Assembly (NCBI GenBank): GCA_910584945.1
Contig: CAJUDY010000033.1
Coordinates: forward strand, 1 to 42,645
DNA from: an uncultured Lachnospiraceae bacterium
GTDB taxonomy: Bacteria > Bacillota > Clostridia > Lachnospirales > Lachnospiraceae
Length of the DNA: 42,645 bases
Reading direction: 5' to 3'
In this document: positions 40,090 through 42,645 of the stretch, piece by piece
Position numbering within the stretch: position 1 is the first letter of the stretch
Layout: every line of letters begins with the position of its first letter
Position numbers and translations under genes: made by a program
Notes under the pieces: generated by a model
Databases searched by the model: none
The model's input: the letters and a program-made list of their open reading frames with translations, nothing else
Told to the model about the DNA's origin: nothing

Positions 40090-40104
40090 TGCGGATTTTT
40101 AAAT

Positions 40105-40527
40105 TTAACGAAATTTATGAAGAAAGGCGGAAGGGTTTATTGCTGGAATCTCTGAATGGGTGAAATCATTCTCATTACATGTAATAATGTAATCTGCGCC
40201 AATGTCTTTGGCACACTTATCCTGAAGGCAATCTTCAAAATCCGGAAATGAATCTTTTTCTATAGCATCCAGTATTTCTTTTTGCGCAGCAGAGGCAACC
40301 GTAAAAATTTCGCAGATATCTTTCAAGACATTACGTCTTTCCGAGTTACTCCATTTTCTCAGAACATACCATAAGATTGAGAGTGTATGAAAAGCGATAT
40401 ATCCATTATATTCACTTCGCGCACATAATTCGACAATTTTTACAGATTGTTCCAGGTATTGATCCTCGCGGTTTGTAATATAGTTGAGAAGTACATTTGT
40501 ATCAATCAACAATACCATATTTTGCAT
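40105..40527 (-). CDS. PIN-domain toxin (VapC-like)
   Basis: A 140-residue PIN-domain ribonuclease. The first acidic residue is in VLLIDTNVLLNYI (Asp9), the middle Glu region follows, and the third group DFEDCLQ and TCNENDF carries the remaining acidic residues; family length is normal. It likely cleaves tRNA or rRNA when released. It overlaps its antitoxin by 26 bases (start 40527 within the antitoxin gene), with GAGGAA as ribosome site. AT-rich compared with the EPS genes on the left, consistent with acquisition. Confidence 0.88.
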   Translation of the reverse strand: MQNMVLLIDTNVLLNYITNREDQYLEQSVKIVELCARSEYNGYIAFHTLSILWYVLRKWSNSERRNVLKDICEIFTVASAAQKEILDAIEKDSFPDFEDCLQDKCAKDIGADYIITCNENDFTHSEIPAINPSAFLHKFR

Positions 40528-40798
40528 TCATAGCTTCCTCGCGTTCTGTATTATAATTGATAGGATTGGCAGTTTTTTTCCTGAAAATCTCCAGCCTTTT
40601 GAAAGCAGCCAGTTTTTTTTCAGAATTGAGTGTTGTATACTCCAATGGTGTTTTAACACTAAATGGAATGCATCTTTCTTGTAGAGCGGTTCTTGTAAAA
40701 GTTTCGTAAAAAGTCTGCTTTGTCTGTCCCATGGCATTGAGCATGGCATCGAGTTCTTCGTAGATAGAATCCTCAAGCCGTATACTGATGGTCTTCAT
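40502..40798 (-). CDS. RelB/DinJ- or RHH-type antitoxin
   Basis: A 98-residue protein. The N-terminus (MKTISIRLEDSIYEELDAMLNAMG) is a ribbon-helix-helix DNA-binding start, and FTRTALQERCIPFSVK is the DinJ-like segment. The C-terminal half is charged and flexible, as expected for toxin binding. It precedes and overlaps the PIN gene; it probably represses the pair's promoter. AAAGGGG lies before the ATG. PIN toxins usually pair with other antitoxin families, so the combination is slightly unusual. Confidence 0.85.
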   Translation of the reverse strand: MKTISIRLEDSIYEELDAMLNAMGQTKQTFYETFTRTALQERCIPFSVKTPLEYTTLNSEKKLAAFKRLEIFRKKTANPINYNTEREEAMNAKYGIVD

Positions 40799-40829
40799 TC
40801 GATTGCCCCTTTCCTTTTGCTTTTTTTAT

Positions 40830-40858
40830 ATTATATCTTGATTTGATGCAAATAGCAA
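40830..40858 (-). promoter_or_regulatory. Promoter of the toxin-antitoxin pair
   Basis: Minus strand: TTGCTA (40858-40853), a 17-base spacer and TATAAT (40835-40830). The -10 is followed by an A-rich stretch where the antitoxin may bind. Confidence 0.65.
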
Positions 40859-40885
40859 ACAATGTAATTTGGATTTGTTAAGGAG

Positions 40886-41010
40886 TTATTGGGTGCAAAT
40901 TGAGACAATGACGTTATCGCCGCATGATCTCGTAGCTTTTAATGGACATACTTGTAGACATTTATAACATGCTATACATTTTGTTTGGTCAATGTTTGGA
41001 TACTCAGAGC
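40886..41010 (-). pseudogene. Ferredoxin-domain fragment (4Fe-4S, CxxCxxCxxxCP)
   Basis: A frame other than that of the glycosyltransferase remnant reads ...SSEYPNIDQTKCIACYKC then LQVCPLKA, a complete CxxCxxCxxxCP cluster motif, and stops at 40886. It resembles the N-terminal ferredoxin part of the F420-hydrogenase-beta-like proteins found in EPS loci. It has no start of its own and joins directly to the GT remnant, so it is a leftover. Confidence 0.65.
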
Positions 41011-41349
41011 TCTGTTCATTTTCTTTTCTCTGGTGTCGCTTACAATGTCTGCATCTGATATTTTGTTTATGATATGATAGAATCTTCTGGCAAAAAAGGA
41101 GCGTACAGGTGGTTCGTCTTTTGGATTCACTCGCCTAGTCGCAACATTGTCATATTGATTGTTCTCCAATGTTTCTATCATCTGCGGCAACAATGTTGGC
41201 GGGTCCTGCAGGCCAGCATCCATAATAACTATACAGTCTCTTGTCACATTGCAAAACCCGGCAGCCGTATACAGGGAGAAAAGGGCATAAGTCTGAAGCC
41301 TTGCCATAGTTATCACCGTTGTTTCTGTTTGGCATAGCACGTACTTCAT
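40972..41349 (-). pseudogene. Fragment of a GtrB-like family 2 glycosyltransferase
   Basis: A 125-residue frame whose centre is clearly from a DPM1/GtrB-type enzyme: DCIVIMDAGLQDPPTLLPQMI, YDNVATRR and VRSFFARRFYHIINKISDADI. The N-terminal nucleotide-binding part and the membrane segments are missing. The normal DADLQDPP metal motif reads DAGLQDPP, and the frame drifts after DADIVSD. It is a decayed remnant. Its 3' end merges into a ferredoxin-like fragment. Confidence 0.8.
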
Positions 41350-41466
41350 ATATTATTCCACAAGTTCTTGTTTCATAGGACAGAAAGGCGACTTGAATCC
41401 CGAATTTTTACCAAGCATTGCATCTTAAAATAATAAGCCGAGTTGGCTGATTACATACGACATAAG

Positions 41467-42147
41467 CTATGCTTTGAACTTGGTATCATATTCATTTAAT
41501 ATTTGCTTAAAGTCTTTAAACCATGTGGATGTCAAATGCATATTGATGAAAATATCATATTTATTTTTGTCTACTGAAATTCCAGATAACATCGATAATA
41601 GTTTATTTTTAAAATCGGAGAATTCACTAATTGAATCACATATATTTGAAATTCCTTGTATTTGAAATTCCTCATGGTCGGTTCCATATCTAGCTATCAT
41701 ATGACAGTAATTAATTGCGGTCTCATAAAATCTGGGAGTAGGATAGTCAATTCCATCAGCTATTTTCCTGGATTTATCTATTCCAGGTGATGATAAAATA
41801 CATACAGCTGCACGATTAAGCATTTTCATATAATCATTTCTACTTTTTAATGTATTGATTTGCCCTTCTTGGGTTGAAAAATAAGTTAATTGTTTTGTGG
41901 TTTCATCGTAATCTGCATAAATATATTCGTATTCGGGGTATTCCTGCACGAATTTCAACGCATATTTGTGTAAAATATGGTTATTTCTCCCTAATTGGAC
42001 TATAATGGGGTATTTCTCTGGAATTTCATTCATTTTCCATTTGTCAGAAATACATAATGGCATGTAATATACATTATGGCATAGGGGCTTAATTAGCTCA
42101 TAGATATCTAATAAAGTTAAATGAAAGACATATTTTTTTTCGTCCAA
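41467..42147 (-). CDS. C-terminal part of a GT-B glycosyltransferase
   Basis: A 226-residue frame looking like the donor-binding half of a GT-B enzyme: PIIVQLGRNNHILHKYA, the LNRAAVCILSSPGIDKS segment and YPTPRFYETAINYCHMIARY, which matches the RFYE-type donor-site helix of bacterial surface glycan transferases. The usual N-terminal acceptor domain of about 150 residues is absent; the frame begins inside the end of the flippase gene (50-base overlap). So it may be a truncated gene created by a junction at about 42.1 kb, or a short variant. The 117 bases beyond its 3' end hold nothing that I recognise. Confidence 0.6.
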   Translation of the reverse strand: MDEKKYVFHLTLLDIYELIKPLCHNVYYMPLCISDKWKMNEIPEKYPIIVQLGRNNHILHKYALKFVQEYPEYEYIYADYDETTKQLTYFSTQEGQINTLKSRNDYMKMLNRAAVCILSSPGIDKSRKIADGIDYPTPRFYETAINYCHMIARYGTDHEEFQIQGISNICDSISEFSDFKNKLLSMLSGISVDKNKYDIFINMHLTSTWFKDFKQILNEYDTKFKA

Positions 42148-42645
42148 TATACCAAGATCCTATAAAAGCTACAAATTCACTTACTAATGTTGTAAATGCC
42201 GCACCATTCTGTTTGAATTGAGGAATAAGAAGAAAATTTAAGCATATATTGAGAACAGCACTCATAATAGTGATAAAAAATAATTTATTTTCTTCTTTAA
42301 AAGGTATCAGCACACATTGACCCCCAAAATAAGCACCCAAAGAAAACAATAAGGATATGCTTAAAATAGCAAATGAGATAGTTGTTTCTAAATATTCTTC
42401 TCCGGAAATTATGATTATTATTTCTTTGCTTAAAAAAACTAATCCTATAATAATTGGAATTAATAAAAATATTAGCCAATTAAAAATACTTGTAGATAAA
42501 TTGTTAATATCTTCTTTTTTATCTTCTCCAATTAAAAAAGAAATTTGTGGGATAAATACAACTAATAGCGATGATGTAATCGTCTTTATAATGTAAGCGA
42601 CGAATAACCACCCGTTCCACAACTCCAACATTTTGTGAGATAATA
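42098..42645 (-). CDS. Wzx-type polysaccharide flippase (partial, runs off the window)
   Basis: At least 177 residues of the C-terminal part of a MOP/MATE-type flippase, with about six membrane segments. The segments LLVVFIPQISFLIGEDKKEDI and SAVLNICLNFLLIPQFKQNGAAFTTLVSEF are the typical Wzx C-terminal pattern (NxxLNxxLIPxxGxxGAAxxT). The open frame continues upstream to the end of the window, so the N-terminal half lies outside. The DNA is strongly AT-rich, like other capsule-locus flippases. Confidence 0.85.
   Translation of the reverse strand, partial: LSHKMLELWNGWLFVAYIIKTITSSLLVVFIPQISFLIGEDKKEDINNLSTSIFNWLIFLLIPIIIGLVFLSKEIIIIISGEEYLETTISFAILSISLLFSLGAYFGGQCVLIPFKEENKLFFITIMSAVLNICLNFLLIPQFKQNGAAFTTLVSEFVAFIGSWYIGRKKICLSFNFIRYL

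Overview
The window looks like a chromosomal segment of a Gram-positive Clostridia bacterium, most likely a moderately GC-rich gut Lachnospiraceae. The evidence is strong AGGAGG-type ribosome binding sites, two T-box leaders, tRNA-dependent Asn synthesis (archaeal-type AspRS plus GatCAB), an ANTAR regulator next to type I glutamine synthetase, a cysteine-rich 'chorion-like' protein, Lachnospiraceae-style membrane proteins and a Gram-positive capsule locus. Protein family names come from motif recognition by eye; no database search was run.

Left half (1-25 kb). An lrgA/lrgB-type pair is followed by a GT2 glycosyltransferase with a polytopic membrane protein. Then come a convergent Cys/Asn-rich small protein, glnA with its ANTAR regulator (own promoter and a leader terminator), and dapF with a large membrane protein. 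Next is an Asn T-box driving aspS2-gatC-gatA-gatB and an overlapping metallo-beta-lactamase-fold gene. Cell-wall genes (lipoprotein amidase, M23 peptidase), a cold-shock gene, an amidohydrolase, a HAD phosphatase, sfsA-mutY, and glf with a GT2 follow. The GT2 overlaps a convergent PAP2-family gene by 108 bp.

Middle (25.3-29.3 kb). This is an accessory island, visibly AT-rich against its GC-rich surroundings. It starts with a pseudoknot-capable inverted-repeat element and a decayed Uma2 nuclease gene. A tight three-gene minus-strand operon follows: a DUF4062 (TIR-like) protein with an NBR1-like Ig domain, a second protein with a degenerate TIR-like N-terminus and two Ig-like domains, and a two-TM protein with a Macro/DUF6430-like domain. 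The last resembles the TM-Macro effector of type II Thoeris. I propose the operon as a Thoeris-like anti-phage system with an unusual sensor pair. It is the most interesting item in the window.

Right half (29.3-42.6 kb). An aldo/keto reductase with two 4Fe-4S motifs, shikimate kinase, a class I glutamine amidotransferase-type hydrolase, a dipeptidase, and tyrS under a Tyr T-box precede a capsule/EPS block (GT4, UDP-glucose dehydrogenase, priming sugar transferase, Wzz-like protein). A strong terminator closes that block. Beyond it the DNA is AT-rich and on the minus strand: a PIN toxin-antitoxin pair, decayed glycosyltransferase and ferredoxin fragments, a truncated glycosyltransferase and a Wzx-type flippase running off the window.

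Two families of structured intergenic sequence recur. One has copies before gatC and aroK, with compensatory changes in three stems, and a collapsed copy before gatB. The other is a pair of about 145-175 bp elements (20.4 kb and 25.5 kb) with long, unrelated terminal stems but a similar core.
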